Source: Prostheceraeus crozeri (Eukaryota; Platyhelminthes; Polycladida; Euryleptidae). Taken from it: a stretch of 64,000 nucleotides of DNA. This document shows, one piece after another, positions 46,930-56,457 of this stretch (within the stretch, counting starts at the first letter, position 1; each line of letters starts with the position of its first letter). A program made the position numbers and the translations under genes. The notes below the pieces were generated by a model. The model worked only from the letters and a program-made list of their open reading frames with translations. It made no database searches and was not told the origin of the DNA. The stretch lies in the NCBI GenBank assembly GCA_907163375.1, contig CAJQUW010001446.1, forward strand, positions 248,001 through 312,000, in the 5' to 3' direction.

Positions 46930-47227
46930 AGCATCAAGCGGGTAAAAGGAGTGCAGAGAGCTGCAGTTAAAAAATTACATCGTAATGATTATAGGACTGT
47001 GTACTACAGTGAGAAAGATACAAGTGAGGAAATGACAATTATTAATTCTAAAAATCACGTAGTCACTACAAAATCATTTTAAAAAGCAAGGACCTTCACT
47101 TTGCGAGGATAAGCGCTGTTGGTTAAATAAAAATCTATCTCTACCATATGGACACTATAGTTTAGGAATTCCCATACCTTCAAAGAGAAGGAGATGCCTT
47201 CCTGCTACAGGTGACGTAGAAGTTTAA
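46930..47227 (+). pseudogene. polB: Polinton DNA polymerase B, C-terminal part
   Basis: Beyond the Copia insertion the polymerase resumes with a KRVKGVQRAAVKKLH stretch and VYYSEKDTSEE. After one further frame change near 47085-47115 it ends with the family's terminal block: CEDKRCWLNKN and LPYGHYSLG, stopping at 47225-47227. The C-DDKR-W...YGHY ending is typical of Polinton polymerases, so this marks the true end of the gene. Confidence 0.82.
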
Positions 47228-47467
47228 GAAATTTAATAAAATAAACTGACCAATCAGTACATTTCTGCGTAGTTAAGCATACTAATATATTGGTAGATTA
47301 AATAAAAAATGAAATTTCCACATTTTTCCGATGTGTAGAAATAATTGCTAAAACATAGGTAGTCCTACCATGAATTGAAGACGTAGCACTCAACATCATT
47401 CCGATATGTTGAAATGCAAAATAGCGAGCTTTATGCAAACAAATAAATTTCGTTTATATTTGAAAAC

Positions 47468-48399
47468 ATGCCTCATCACATTAGAACATGGAGATTAAAT
47501 GACTCACAAAGCATTTACATAACAAATTCTAAGAAAGTAGTCTTTCGTCACTTAATAACAAGTAGTGGTGGAAAACATCGTGGCGCTTGCATTAGCCTTG
47601 ACGCATTATCTTCACTGAAAGACTTCGCTGATCTGATTGACAACCATAAGAAACGGATGAAGACTCCGCTCGATCACAAGGTATGGATAAAGTGTGACTC
47701 TACCTTCAAGCTATACGTATGTTTACCAAAGAGAGAAGATATTGACTATCGATTTTTCCGTTTCAGTGACGTCACATGGAGAAAATTTACAAAAGAGATA
47801 CTACCACATGTGATTTCATTCATTAAGGATGGAGGACATCAAGCGGATGGAAGTCGTGAATCGCATGTTAACTACAAAAGTAAACTCAAAACTTAATCTT
47901 CAAGAAATCGAGCGGAACATTCCCAAATCGAAAGCAATGGTTATTAATAAAACACAAGATGAAGCCGACAACGAATCTACATCTGGGAAGACCCTCAATG
48001 TTAACATGGAGGATACAGAGGAAGGATAAATATGTGACCATCCTATTCTTTCCAAATGGAACAATCCAATGTGTTCGTGGCTTCACTGATGGTGATCTAC
48101 CATATTTACATTCTACGCTGGAAAATTTACTTCGAGACTCACTATCTGAATGAAAAGTGAAGACGATGACTGTGCCATGTGAACTGAACTATCATTATGA
48201 TTTTCGTGAAGTCACATCATCAAATAATCTCACTTATGAAGTGGAGCTATTTCCAGCAGCACATATGACTAACTGGCACCCATATCATGTTCATGTGTTC
48301 CATAATGGAAAGGTTGTGATAACAGGCATTAAAGACCCAAATGATGTTCCTTCCATCCTATGTGATTTGAGAAAAATATTTGTGAAATCTACACTGTAG
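47468..48399 (+). pseudogene. PC4-like plus TBP-like transcription-factor gene (broken)
   Basis: Three overlapping frames appear to be one gene. The first (47468-47896) contains a GKHRGACISLDALSSLKD segment resembling the PC4/Sub1 single-strand-DNA-binding fold, and perhaps a second copy around YRFFRFSDVTWRKFTKE. Then come a charged linker and a segment VTILFFPNGTIQCVRG (from about 48030) that resembles the first TBP repeat. After an in-frame TGA at 48151-48153 the second TBP repeat is clearer: YEVELFPAAHMTNWHPYHV, then VFHNGKVVITGIKD. The YE-ELFP and F-x2-GKVV-TG-K pattern is the core of the TATA-binding protein saddle. Frame changes lie near 47830-47890 and 48020. The inferred role is binding the element's own TATA boxes. 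The TBP match is good; the PC4 match is weaker. Confidence 0.6.
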
Positions 48400-48577
48400 A
48401 CATGGAAATAACTAGAAAAAACTGTACATTTGTGAATACATAATGAAATGTAAACGTGTCTTGTTTTCCCTCTAAACCCAACGATTTGGAACATAAAAAC
48501 AAGGACATTTACATATAAATAAAGCTTTATTACAAAGCAGATTCAATATACTTTGTAAGAATTGCATCATTTTTATA

Positions 48578-48991
48578 TCAGTCTTTCGAAAAAAGTTGTA
48601 AAGCACTTTCACAGTTATTTTTCAATTGTCTCTCGTTGACGAAATATAGCACATAACCACCGCACATGAGAGATACATTGCTTTGGAGTGGAAACGATGT
48701 AACTCTCTTAATCGTCCAGGAGAACCTATTCATCCATAGTGCAATGTCATGTAAGCGAGGTAGATTAAGAGAGTGAAAATATTCGGCCACTTTATAGCGA
48801 TTGTTGTACACTGCAACCCAATCTTTGCCAGGAAGATTGTTGCTATCCGTATTGATGATAAGCGAACAAGGATAGAAAGGAATTGAATTAGGTAAATTAT
48901 ATCTAGAAGAGACATCAAGAAATATTGTCTTGGAGTAGGGATGAGTATTCCCCATTTTCCTCAAGATTTCGGTGTTGCTTAGGTTACTCAT
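48578..48991 (-). CDS. Adenain-like cysteine protease (maturation protease)
   Basis: A 137-codon frame of the size and order of the Polinton/adenovirus maturation protease. The nucleophile region is PLQSNVSLMCGGYVLYFV, with the oxyanion Gln and catalytic Cys both present. The segment that should carry the catalytic His reads LPGKDWVAVYNN, with Asp (codon 48823-48821) where the family has His. The one that should carry the acidic residue reads AEYFHSLNLP, with His (codon 48775-48773). The two catalytic positions therefore look exchanged. The start ATG overlaps the capsid gene stop by four bases (ATGA). In the family the protease trims capsid and core proteins during particle maturation. Activity here is uncertain. 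Confidence 0.85.
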   Translation of the reverse strand: MSNLSNTEILRKMGNTHPYSKTIFLDVSSRYNLPNSIPFYPCSLIINTDSNNLPGKDWVAVYNNRYKVAEYFHSLNLPRLHDIALWMNRFSWTIKRVTSFPLQSNVSLMCGGYVLYFVNERQLKNNCESALQLFSKD

Positions 48992-50321
48992 CTCTGATAG
49001 CTGACAGTTACGTCTCGCATTCTCGATCTTTCAACTTTGCTATCATAGATAGGATAAATGAGACAAGTAATTGTTTTCTTCAAAAGTGACTCAAATGATA
49101 CCTCTAGTCGTAGATTACCAGGCTTTGTAACTGCTACACTTTCACCACCTAGATCTGCATCTGCTGTGAGATTGTATATAATGAAGAAGTAACCATTCTT
49201 GTACATATCCATTGTAATTCCATTTGAATCATCTGTGTTAGACATGCTCAGTGCAGTGAAAGTAGAACCATATTCACGTGCAAATTTGCCCTCTTTAAAA
49301 TTAGGCTCATAAGCTTTGCAAGCAGCACATGTTCCATCCTGATAGAGTGCTAGTTTACTAACGTTAAAGTGTTGGAAATTAAATGGATTCTTTTCAAAAG
49401 CACCAATAAATGACTCATTTTCCACAAATGTGATATACACCGCCCTCGGCATCGCAGTGGGAAAAAGATTTGGGTAGGCATGAGAGGATGATCCCGCATC
49501 AATTGTGAAGTTTGTTAACACACTGTGATTAACTGGATAGATTGCATTACTTTTCCTCAATCCTGTCGCATGCTCGTTGATGACTGACGGGTTCACTGTT
49601 ACTCTCCTTACATAGAGCACGGCACTACTTATGTTGATTTGATAGTTTGTAGCTCCAAAAGCCATTAACGCGAACTCAGAATTTGCACGAATAAATTTTG
49701 TTTGCATTTTAACCTGTGATAGTAGATGTCTAGATTGACGAAGGAAATCAAGATAGACAGATCCTTTCAAGTATAATTCCTTTGAATCTGCTGTCAATTC
49801 CATTCGTTTTTTAAACCTCCATTTGAAGCCTCATCAAATTTCCCTTGCTGATCATCATACCAGCCGGCAACTTGCAAGTGTGACTGTTTAGCTTGCTTCT
49901 GAAATTACGTCATTGTATTTATATATGCTCCATAGGGATATACTCGATCCCCTCTTTCAATCTGTTTGTCATTCAATATTAAATACACATCTGAGAATAG
50001 ACTGGCAATAGGAAGATTTGTCAATCCCACTTTATCCTTGGTTGAATCAATATTGGTACCATCAGTCTTCTTAATTTGTATACACAATTCTAAATCAATG
50101 GATTGACAGTCAATATAATCTTGAGGATTGGCAGGTATATCAAACTGAATAGGCTGCTGGTTACCATCGATATTTGTTGTGGGGACTATGTCTACAATTG
50201 TTGAGGTAATGATGTCAGTTTGATAAGGCGGTGAATCAAAGAAACACAAAGCCGAATTGATACTCTGCATCGTATTAGCTTTACAAATATATTGTCTTCC
50301 TTCGCTTTGATTTGTTTCCAC
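48988..50321 (-). pseudogene. Major capsid protein (double jelly roll), broken
   Basis: The 5' part (50321-49905) contains QFDIPANPQDYIDCQSIDLE and LPIASLFSDVYLILNDKQIE, the conserved N-terminal jelly-roll start of Polinton major capsid proteins. An in-frame TAA at 49907-49905 interrupts it. The same register then continues for about 30 codons to A AAA AAC at 49812-49806, after which the remaining 271 codons follow in the -1 frame, starting at 49803. The 3' part has LYLKGSVYLDFLRQSRHLL and other second jelly-roll blocks such as MYKNGYFFIIYNLTAD. It overlaps the basic protein upstream by 41 bases and the protease downstream by four. The protein forms the icosahedral shell in related elements. 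Confidence 0.88.
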
Positions 50322-50754
50322 TCGCTGTGGAATTTCGTTTGCGCTTTCTTGTTTTCACACGACGTCTTGATTTAGAACGTGCTGCTCTGGTGGGCTTTTC
50401 ACTTTTCCTACGCCTTTGCTTAGTAACTCGACCTGATCCAACTTGTCTTGACTTCCTACGTTTCTTCCGAACTGTCTTTGTTAAATCATCTAATGCGTCT
50501 ATGGCAGATTGCTGTGCACGCAATTTCATAGATTCACCGATATCCTCCCCTTGAAGTCCATCAGCTGCAACATTTGCACCAAAGTCTAAAGCTCTGTTTC
50601 CAACCCACTTCATGAATGGTACACCATACTTTTTGAGTGTTGGGAGAACCATACGTCTTAGTGCACCAAATATGCCTCCTCCAACTTGTCGTCTACCTCC
50701 AGCATACACGGGATAGCCGCTCTGATAGGATGGACCACTGTAAATGCCTGACAT
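50281..50754 (-). CDS. Basic virion-type protein conserved in Polintons
   Basis: The 157-codon frame has an N-terminal Gly-rich helix region (VGGGIFGALRRMVLPTLKK, then GNRALDFGANVAADGLQGE) and a very basic C-terminal half (RRKSRQVGSGRVTKQRRRK and many further Arg/Lys). Proteins with this layout lie next to the capsid gene in many Polintons and are compared with adenovirus minor core/cement proteins. A role in membrane contact or DNA packing is inferred from the amphipathic and basic parts. It is intact and overlaps the start of the capsid gene by 41 bases, suggesting compact transcription. The family match is by pattern only. Confidence 0.7.
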   Translation of the reverse strand: MSGIYSGPSYQSGYPVYAGGRRQVGGGIFGALRRMVLPTLKKYGVPFMKWVGNRALDFGANVAADGLQGEDIGESMKLRAQQSAIDALDDLTKTVRKKRRKSRQVGSGRVTKQRRRKSEKPTRAARSKSRRRVKTRKRKRNSTASGNKSKRRKTIYL

Positions 50755-50797
50755 TATATCCTGTGGATAATTACAGATCCTACAATAGCGTAAAGCC

Positions 50798-52402
50798 TTA
50801 ATCTCGTGTCCTGATGTGTGGGGTTAAAACAGTAACACCACCACAGAATGGTACTACTTCACCTGTGTCATCATGAATTGATATGTCAATTCTATTGATG
50901 ACATTTCTGCTCATTGGTACATACATCGTGTTAATAAATTCTCGATTGATTAGTTGCTTCCTCACGGATGAGAGCGGAAATGTGCGCAAAAGTGGGGCTT
51001 CAATGTGGCCAACCCTTGTATATTCAATAATGCTACAATAGACGTATAAGTTACTTATGTCCCACTCTAATGGTGGTGTTGTATCGCCCATTGATGTACC
51101 TTCATAAATAGTTGATTTTGTGAATCCCAATGTGGTCGTAAACACGCTATCCAGCTTAATAAGAGAGTTCTTCCCTACCTTTACAATCATGCGTTTCTTA
51201 TGTGGCTCATAAGAAAAGTGATATTCATCTGTATCAAGGTAATCTACACCAAACTCATTTAACTTTGTACACAATGCAGATGGCGTTTTCAAGCTTTCAA
51301 TGTTCAAATTAACTCTTTTCACCAGTTCAGTAGAAAGAGTCAATTCATCACCCAATATGTCTTCGCTGTATACGTGGATATCCCATGAAACGTTTGTTGA
51401 TGCTTTGAGTTTAGAAGAGGATAATTGAACCTCATATGTATCATTTAATCCTGTCAGCAAAGGTGCGCTTTCAAGGCCTTTAAACATCCCAAACATTTCA
51501 GATCTGAATTCAATAACAGCGGACTCAGACTTTTCCAATGGTGTCTTTTTAGTGAAAACAAGAAATTCTACCTCTGTTTCAACAGTAAATAAAGTTACTT
51601 TCTCTTTCTTATATTCACAAGTCATTGAAGTTTCTGGCACTGATCCTTGAATCTTTCTTGCAACGTCTACAACACTTCTAATAACTTCAAATTGATTCTT
51701 TACGCGGATGCTCCTTTTTTGTAATGCATACAATGGCACGATTCTACATCGAAAATCAGTGACTTTCCTTTCCGAATTCCACCTACGTCCATTGTACCAA
51801 TACCTTGATGAGAACGTTGTTCTGGAATACCCAAAAGTATGACTCAAATCCTTGCCCAACACAAGAAGCACATGCTTCCCTTCCTTCAACAATTTTGTTG
51901 ACCCCTTTATGACTGGTCTGCAGAATTTATTCAAAGTCAGCTTGAAGAGATCATTTATTCGTTCAAACATTCTACCGATTTCCTTTTCTGTATCTTGCAA
52001 GCTCATTGTGGGAACCTTAGAATCAAAAGTTGACGTTGCAAATGCCTTTTGAATTTTAATCATGTTTTGGACAGATGGTAAAGATGTTGAAAAAGGATGT
52101 AAAGTTAGATGATGAAAAGCCCATGTACCATGTAGACTATTTTGAAATATGCGAAAGCAATCATCCTTCTCTCGCACTTCTTTATGTAATTCAAAATAGT
52201 TGTTTTTTAGCAAACTGATATCGTTGTAATAAGTAATTTCAGTTAAAGCAACTTCATGGGGTCCATGCAGAGTAATTGGATTAGCAAATTCAACAGAGCA
52301 TTGAGATGGTCTGTTGCCTGGGGATATCTTTGGGTTGCCATTGCTTGGAAGAATAATGTTGAAGTTAGTAGACATGTTGACCTCATGTATGGAAGAAGTC
52401 AC
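50798..52402 (-). CDS. Penton-like minor capsid protein
   Basis: A 534-codon intact frame. The N-terminus FNIILPSNGNPKISPGNRPS and the following block ITLHGPHEVALTEITYYNDI are the hallmark of Polinton minor capsid (penton) proteins: a single jelly roll preceded by the LPSN...P.N...F pattern. A possible upstream start at MTSSIHEV precedes MSTNFNI, which may be the real start. The middle is variable. The C-terminal part has VSWDIHVYSEDI and an ending NREFINTMYVPMSRNVINRI followed by a D-I-S-I-HDDTGEVVPF block, which is also conserved in the family. It would occupy the five-fold vertices. It is one of the few undamaged genes of the element. Confidence 0.82.
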   Translation of the reverse strand: MTSSIHEVNMSTNFNIILPSNGNPKISPGNRPSQCSVEFANPITLHGPHEVALTEITYYNDISLLKNNYFELHKEVREKDDCFRIFQNSLHGTWAFHHLTLHPFSTSLPSVQNMIKIQKAFATSTFDSKVPTMSLQDTEKEIGRMFERINDLFKLTLNKFCRPVIKGSTKLLKEGKHVLLVLGKDLSHTFGYSRTTFSSRYWYNGRRWNSERKVTDFRCRIVPLYALQKRSIRVKNQFEVIRSVVDVARKIQGSVPETSMTCEYKKEKVTLFTVETEVEFLVFTKKTPLEKSESAVIEFRSEMFGMFKGLESAPLLTGLNDTYEVQLSSSKLKASTNVSWDIHVYSEDILGDELTLSTELVKRVNLNIESLKTPSALCTKLNEFGVDYLDTDEYHFSYEPHKKRMIVKVGKNSLIKLDSVFTTTLGFTKSTIYEGTSMGDTTPPLEWDISNLYVYCSIIEYTRVGHIEAPLLRTFPLSSVRKQLINREFINTMYVPMSRNVINRIDISIHDDTGEVVPFCGGVTVLTPHIRTRD

Positions 52403-52405
52403 ATG

Positions 52406-53564
52406 TTATATTAGCTTAAAAGCTACGAGTGTCTCCCACCTCCACATTTTGCAGATCCTGGTTATCCAGCTATTGAATGAATCAGGATACCCTTTCCATT
52501 TAACTAGATATTTCCTTTGATTGCCATGACCTTTCCTCCTAATTATTTTGTCAATCATATAAACCTCGTCACTTCTGTCTACTACTTGCAATTCATATGA
52601 GTAAAATTTTCCTTCAATTAGACTACCATGGTAATCTATCAATTTGTGCATGATGGGTCTAAATTTTGTATTTACTTCATCCACAAAAGACTCTTCTTCA
52701 GTCCAATTAGGTAGATAGCCCTTCTCAAATGCAGACTTAACCTTCGAATTCCGAACTCTATCACTAACATTTATTTTCTTTTCATTAGAAATGTTCTTCG
52801 CTTTCTTATCACACAATCAAAGCCATACATCCATTGCATTATCTGGGGGTAACATCAATTGGCCGCATCTTAATAATACGATGATAGCTTTCATTGTAAT
52901 TCTTGACAAATTTCTGCAGCTCACCTACCCAAACATGTGTATTTTTTGCAGTTAAATAGCGCCATACTTTCGTTTTTAATGTGCGATTGAACCTCTCAAC
53001 CATGGCAGCTTTATAAGCACTTTTAACGCTAAACAATTCCACATTATGACTTTTAAGGAGACTTCGAACATGAGAGTTCTCAAATTCCTTGCCTTGATCG
53101 GTCTGTATTCTTTGTGGAACACGCCCCTCATCGAAAATACTCTGAAAAGCCGCGTCAACTTCTGGTCCTCGTTTAGATTTCAGCGCACGTGCCCAAGCAT
53201 AGCGAGATAAAATATCTATTGCGGTTAAGATGTATTTATAGCCATCATTGTACTGTGATATTTGTTGCATGTCAGCCAAGTCCGCTTGCCATTGACTATC
53301 TATATTGTTGACAACATATTTTCTCGTTGGAAATCGCTTTCTCGCATTTTTGTGAAGAGTGTAAGTCGATTGACTCCTTAACCACTTCTTGACTTTCTCT
53401 ATTCCCACACCTACTGCACGAGCTAAAACCTCCGGACGACTGAAACTTGCGGGTTGATTTAAGTCGTAATAAATCTCCCTCAGCTTCACGGCAGTACTCA
53501 TCGTCTTTGTTCTGATTTGCACGCGTATTACTTGCACAGCAACTGCTAACACAATTGATATCAA
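52406..53564 (-). pseudogene. Polinton integrase (DDE core plus chromodomain), broken
   Basis: The catalytic part (53564-52839) shows SQWQADLADMQQISQYNDGY with the first Asp, an ILSRYAWARALKSKRG block, RIQTDQGKEFENS with the second Asp, and AAMVERFNRTLKTKVWRYL with the Glu. ATG of MSTAVKLREIYYDL is a likely start. The frame ends after a C5 run near 52846-52850. In the next register a TGA at 52819-52817 interrupts the linker, then a chromodomain follows (YMIDKIIRRKGHGNQRKYLV, WKGYPDSFNSWI). A last frame change near 52465 separates the extreme C-terminus (DLQNVEVGDTRSF). The integrase inserts the linear element into chromosomes, and the chromodomain may steer it to marked chromatin. Confidence 0.92.
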
Positions 53565-53708
53565 CCTCTATGCCCTCTTCTCCTTTAGCTTCGAGCGCAG
53601 ATTTCAAACAACAGCAAAATTTTTGTAGCGACATGATATGAGAGAAGCAAAGCACAATTTATATTTACTTAACATTTACTATCATCCTTTCCAACACGCA
53701 TTGAGCAC

Positions 53709-54320
53709 CTAGTAGCTCTTTTTTGGTTGAGGTTCATCGGGATCATGAAGCTCTCGCTTGACCGCTATCGTGGGTGTTTTACTTCTTGATCCATCTTGTA
53801 AGTGACCCTTATCCAATTCATTCACAGTCGGTCCTCCAATGATATTGTGAGGTACATTTTGATCAGATAAAATTTTCTGAAAATATGACCACCCTTGTGG
53901 TGCACATAGTTTTCACCCTACATCTCTGACAGCATATTGCAGAAGGTCATCTATGTGACTATTTCTAATAACATCACCAGTTGTTTCATCTATTATCTCC
54001 CCTCTCTCATTGAACTTCACATGTGGATCAATGAAGTCAAATAATCGCTCAGCGCGCACACGATATGGTGGAGGTGTTGACAAGGTTATAAATCGTCGCA
54101 ACTTGTCACGAATCTGTCGCCTTTCATCAATGTTTTCAGCTGCTAACTGCATTCGTCGATAGGGATCCCTAGTCTTCTGAATTTCCATATCCTTTTGTGT
54201 TAGTTCCTTAAGTTGATTTGTAATAGGTTGATCTATATTTTCTACTTCTTGTGCACTTGGTAATGTAGTCAATTGTACATACTCCTCTTGAGGAATGACT
54301 ACCATCTTTAAATACGACAT
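53709..54320 (-). pseudogene. Polinton conserved coiled-coil protein, in-frame TGA
   Basis: The frame starts SYLKMVVIPQEEYVQLT. It has a charged, heptad-like middle (LKELTQKDMEIQKTRDPYRR and RRQIRDKLRRF), and then a conserved C-terminal block: HIDDLLQYAVRDVG, TGA at 53915-53913, then LCAPQGWSYFQKIL in the same frame, ending at 53711-53709. The DLL-YAV...P-GW--F pattern is common in a protein found beside the ATPase in Polintons, whose function is not established. A C-terminal basic tail follows. The gene lies directly downstream of the ATPase in the same direction. Confidence 0.65.
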
Positions 54321-54359
54321 GTTTGAAAATCATAAGGCAACAAAGTACATTGCTTAAAA

Positions 54360-54995
54360 CTAACTGTGAACCGAGAAAACTGTCATTGGTTCAACGGAAT
54401 TAGGTATGATATTAGTTCGAAATCGAAGTCGTTCCGGACATTCCTGGGTTAGATCAATAAATAGATAGCCATGTGGTTTCCTTGTTACATCTTCATATAT
54501 TTTTGAAAAAACTTTAGGTTGTTGAGGTAATATCTGTCTACTGAGATGATGTATCTGACTGCTGTCTCTTGGATTTTTAAATATTGTCAAATAATGTGTA
54601 TTTAAACTCCTAGCTCTTTGCTCTTTCCCTCCATCAAAAATGTTTTGGGTGATATAGATTATGAAGGCTCTCCTATGATGTGCTGTCTGAATAAACATTT
54701 CAGTTACATCTTTCGATGATTTGCTTTCGCGGAATAGATCATCTAGTACAGTTAAGTCACCTGCTTTGATGTCTTCAGTTGTCGGTAACCCTTGCTTCAC
54801 ATAATAACCTTTCTGGCGAAGTGCAGAATGTAGTTGTGGTTGAAAAATACCATAATACCATTTAACTATTTTAATTTCTTTATTAAACATCTCATTTATA
54901 AATTGTAGTAATTGAGTTACAAAAATAGTTTTACCGGACTGACTTGGTCCGGCCACACACATTGTACGATCAGTGAATAGGCGAAAATCTGTCAT
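54360..54995 (-). CDS. A32-type genome-packaging ATPase
   Basis: An intact 211-codon frame of the FtsK/HerA superfamily. Walker A is VAGPSQSGKTIFVTQLL (residues about 14-30). Walker B is AGDLTVLDDLF (about 78-88), with an Asp pair. A sensor-like motif IIYITQNIF (about 112-120) follows, and further on FKNPRDSSQIHHLSRQILP, typical of the Polinton enzyme. The length fits the family. It would pump the element DNA into preformed capsids. It lies upstream of the coiled-coil protein gene with about 40 bases between them. It is one of the cleanest genes of the element. Confidence 0.95.
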   Translation of the reverse strand: MTDFRLFTDRTMCVAGPSQSGKTIFVTQLLQFINEMFNKEIKIVKWYYGIFQPQLHSALRQKGYYVKQGLPTTEDIKAGDLTVLDDLFRESKSSKDVTEMFIQTAHHRRAFIIYITQNIFDGGKEQRARSLNTHYLTIFKNPRDSSQIHHLSRQILPQQPKVFSKIYEDVTRKPHGYLFIDLTQECPERLRFRTNIIPNSVEPMTVFSVHS

Positions 54996-55103
54996 CCTGA
55001 AATTTCAAAAGCTTTAAAGACTAGCACCGACCAGTTTGCTTAGAATAAAACAAGTCATGTTTCATAACAACTTTATTTACATTTAGAAACTTTCATTTCA
55101 CAT

Positions 55104-55850
55104 TCACAGCATTTGTGTTTCCTCATCAATGTCAGCATTAAAATAACTTCTCGCGTCAATTTGAGCATCTTGGCGTTTCAATTTCAACTTAACACTCCCT
55201 TCCTTAGATTTCCGTCCCCGCTTTTTGCATTCTTCAACATCCTTCCCATCTTTTGAAGTAGGTTTATCGATGGTGATTAGGCACTTATCAATCGGCATTG
55301 GCTCATAAACCAACAATAGAATTTTCATTCGTAACGATGCCACTTTTCCGGTTGAGCCGTGAGCACCAATGTATAGTCCGTTGACGTGTATTAAACCGAT
55401 ATATCGTCCTCGCTTCAGATCATCACACTCCATTGTATTTCCAAGTAGATCGAATGCTTGAAAGTGATCGGACAATTTCAAGAATAGTGTATCGAACTCG
55501 GGTAATTCCTTATAGCCAATTCTTTCCTCTAACGCCTTCCTCCAATTTGCAGGAGCACTTTCGGGCAACTTAACGCATTCCTTCGCCAAAGAGTCGATGG
55601 TTTTGAGTATCATCTGTTGCCATTTCGGAAAGGTCACTCACATTTGTCTCATGTTGCTATATCCAGATGAAGACATACCATTACTGTGGAAAAATGGAAC
55701 TTGAAGGTAGAAACCATCGTCACCATACCTCAACGTTTGGAAGTAAAAGGTATTTCCAATCCCTTGAACCTTCCTTGTCGGTCGGAATTTAAAGAGATCA
55801 CGTTCAAATGAATCGCTCTCCTCTCTAACTATAAACATTTTTTGAGACAT
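55104..55850 (-). pseudogene. Unrecognised Polinton protein, in-frame TGA
   Basis: Two open stretches, 55850-55638 and 55637-55104, are in one register and separated only by TGA at 55640-55638. The first part starts SQKMFIVREESDSFERDLFK after an ATG and has a FYFQTLRYGDDGFYLQV strand-rich segment. The second has a helical part (MILKTIDSLAKECVKLPESA) and a strand-rich core RGRYIGLIHVNGLYIGAHG, then a basic tail (CKKRGRKSKEG). I do not recognise the family; the fold may be an OB-like DNA-binding one, but that is a guess. The TGA sits within GTGAGT, which also reads as a splice donor. A TATATAAG box lies upstream at 55945-55938. Confidence 0.55.
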
Positions 55851-55937
55851 AATTCAATGTTGTACTTATTCGGAGCTTTTCAACCGCCGGCGATGAATGA
55901 TAGCTTGAAAGTGATTAAAAAGTACAAGCGCGTCTCT

Positions 55938-55945
55938 CTTATATA
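55938..55945 (-). promoter_or_regulatory. TATATAAG box
   Basis: TATATAAG on the minus strand lies about 90 bases before the ATG at 55850. The identical word stands before the gene at 57069. Confidence 0.55.
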
Positions 55946-56088
55946 CATATTCACATGAGTCATTAATCAATGATGACGTGTCAATCAATGATTTGTCGTC
56001 TACAGCAACACTGTGGCACCTGCTACAACTTTCCCTAGTGGACTGTTGAGTACATTGTAAATGCTGTTTTCAATATCATTCAACATAT

Positions 56089-56448
56089 TCAAAACCCACT
56101 ACCTCCACGCTGAACTAAGTTCCGCCTTTTCATATCACTGCTCCTTGGATTTGAAAATTTTCTAATGCTGTTTAGAGAATCAGTACTCAATAAAGGCTTG
56201 TATATTGGGAGGCATTTGTGTATTGCAAAAGCCAAATCACGGATGAAATCATCACTTGAGTTTTGAATTAATTTGCACTTAACTTTATTATTTCGCATGC
56301 TGTCTAACTTTCGCAACGCCTTCTTAAACTGACTTGAAGGTCTAAAAGAAGCATTCTTCCGAGAAAAAGATGCCTTTCGTTTTGCAGTCATTTTTATTAT
56401 GATAAAAGCAAAGCATTTATGAAAATATACATTTTTGCTCAGTTCCAT
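56089..56448 (-). CDS. Small basic Polinton-type protein ending in a GG motif
   Basis: A 119-codon frame. The likely start is the internal MTAKRKASFSRKNASF, because the part before it is hydrophobic and probably non-coding. The protein is rich in Lys/Arg at both ends, with a central DDFIRDLAFAIHKCLPIYKP segment and the ending RRNLVQRGGSGF. A small protein with a central acidic-hydrophobic helix, a basic C-terminus and a final GG-F is common in Polintons; the function is unknown, possibly core or processing. The terminal LVQRGG resembles an adenain recognition site only loosely. Confidence 0.55.
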   Translation of the reverse strand: MELSKNVYFHKCFAFIIIKMTAKRKASFSRKNASFRPSSQFKKALRKLDSMRNNKVKCKLIQNSSDDFIRDLAFAIHKCLPIYKPLLSTDSLNSIRKFSNPRSSDMKRRNLVQRGGSGF

Positions 56449-56457
56449 ACAACAAAG

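Noticed and set aside
53296-53655. Cys-rich 119-codon frame on the minus strand
   Set aside because: It overlaps the integrase N-terminus in another frame, and the integrase reading is clearly conserved.
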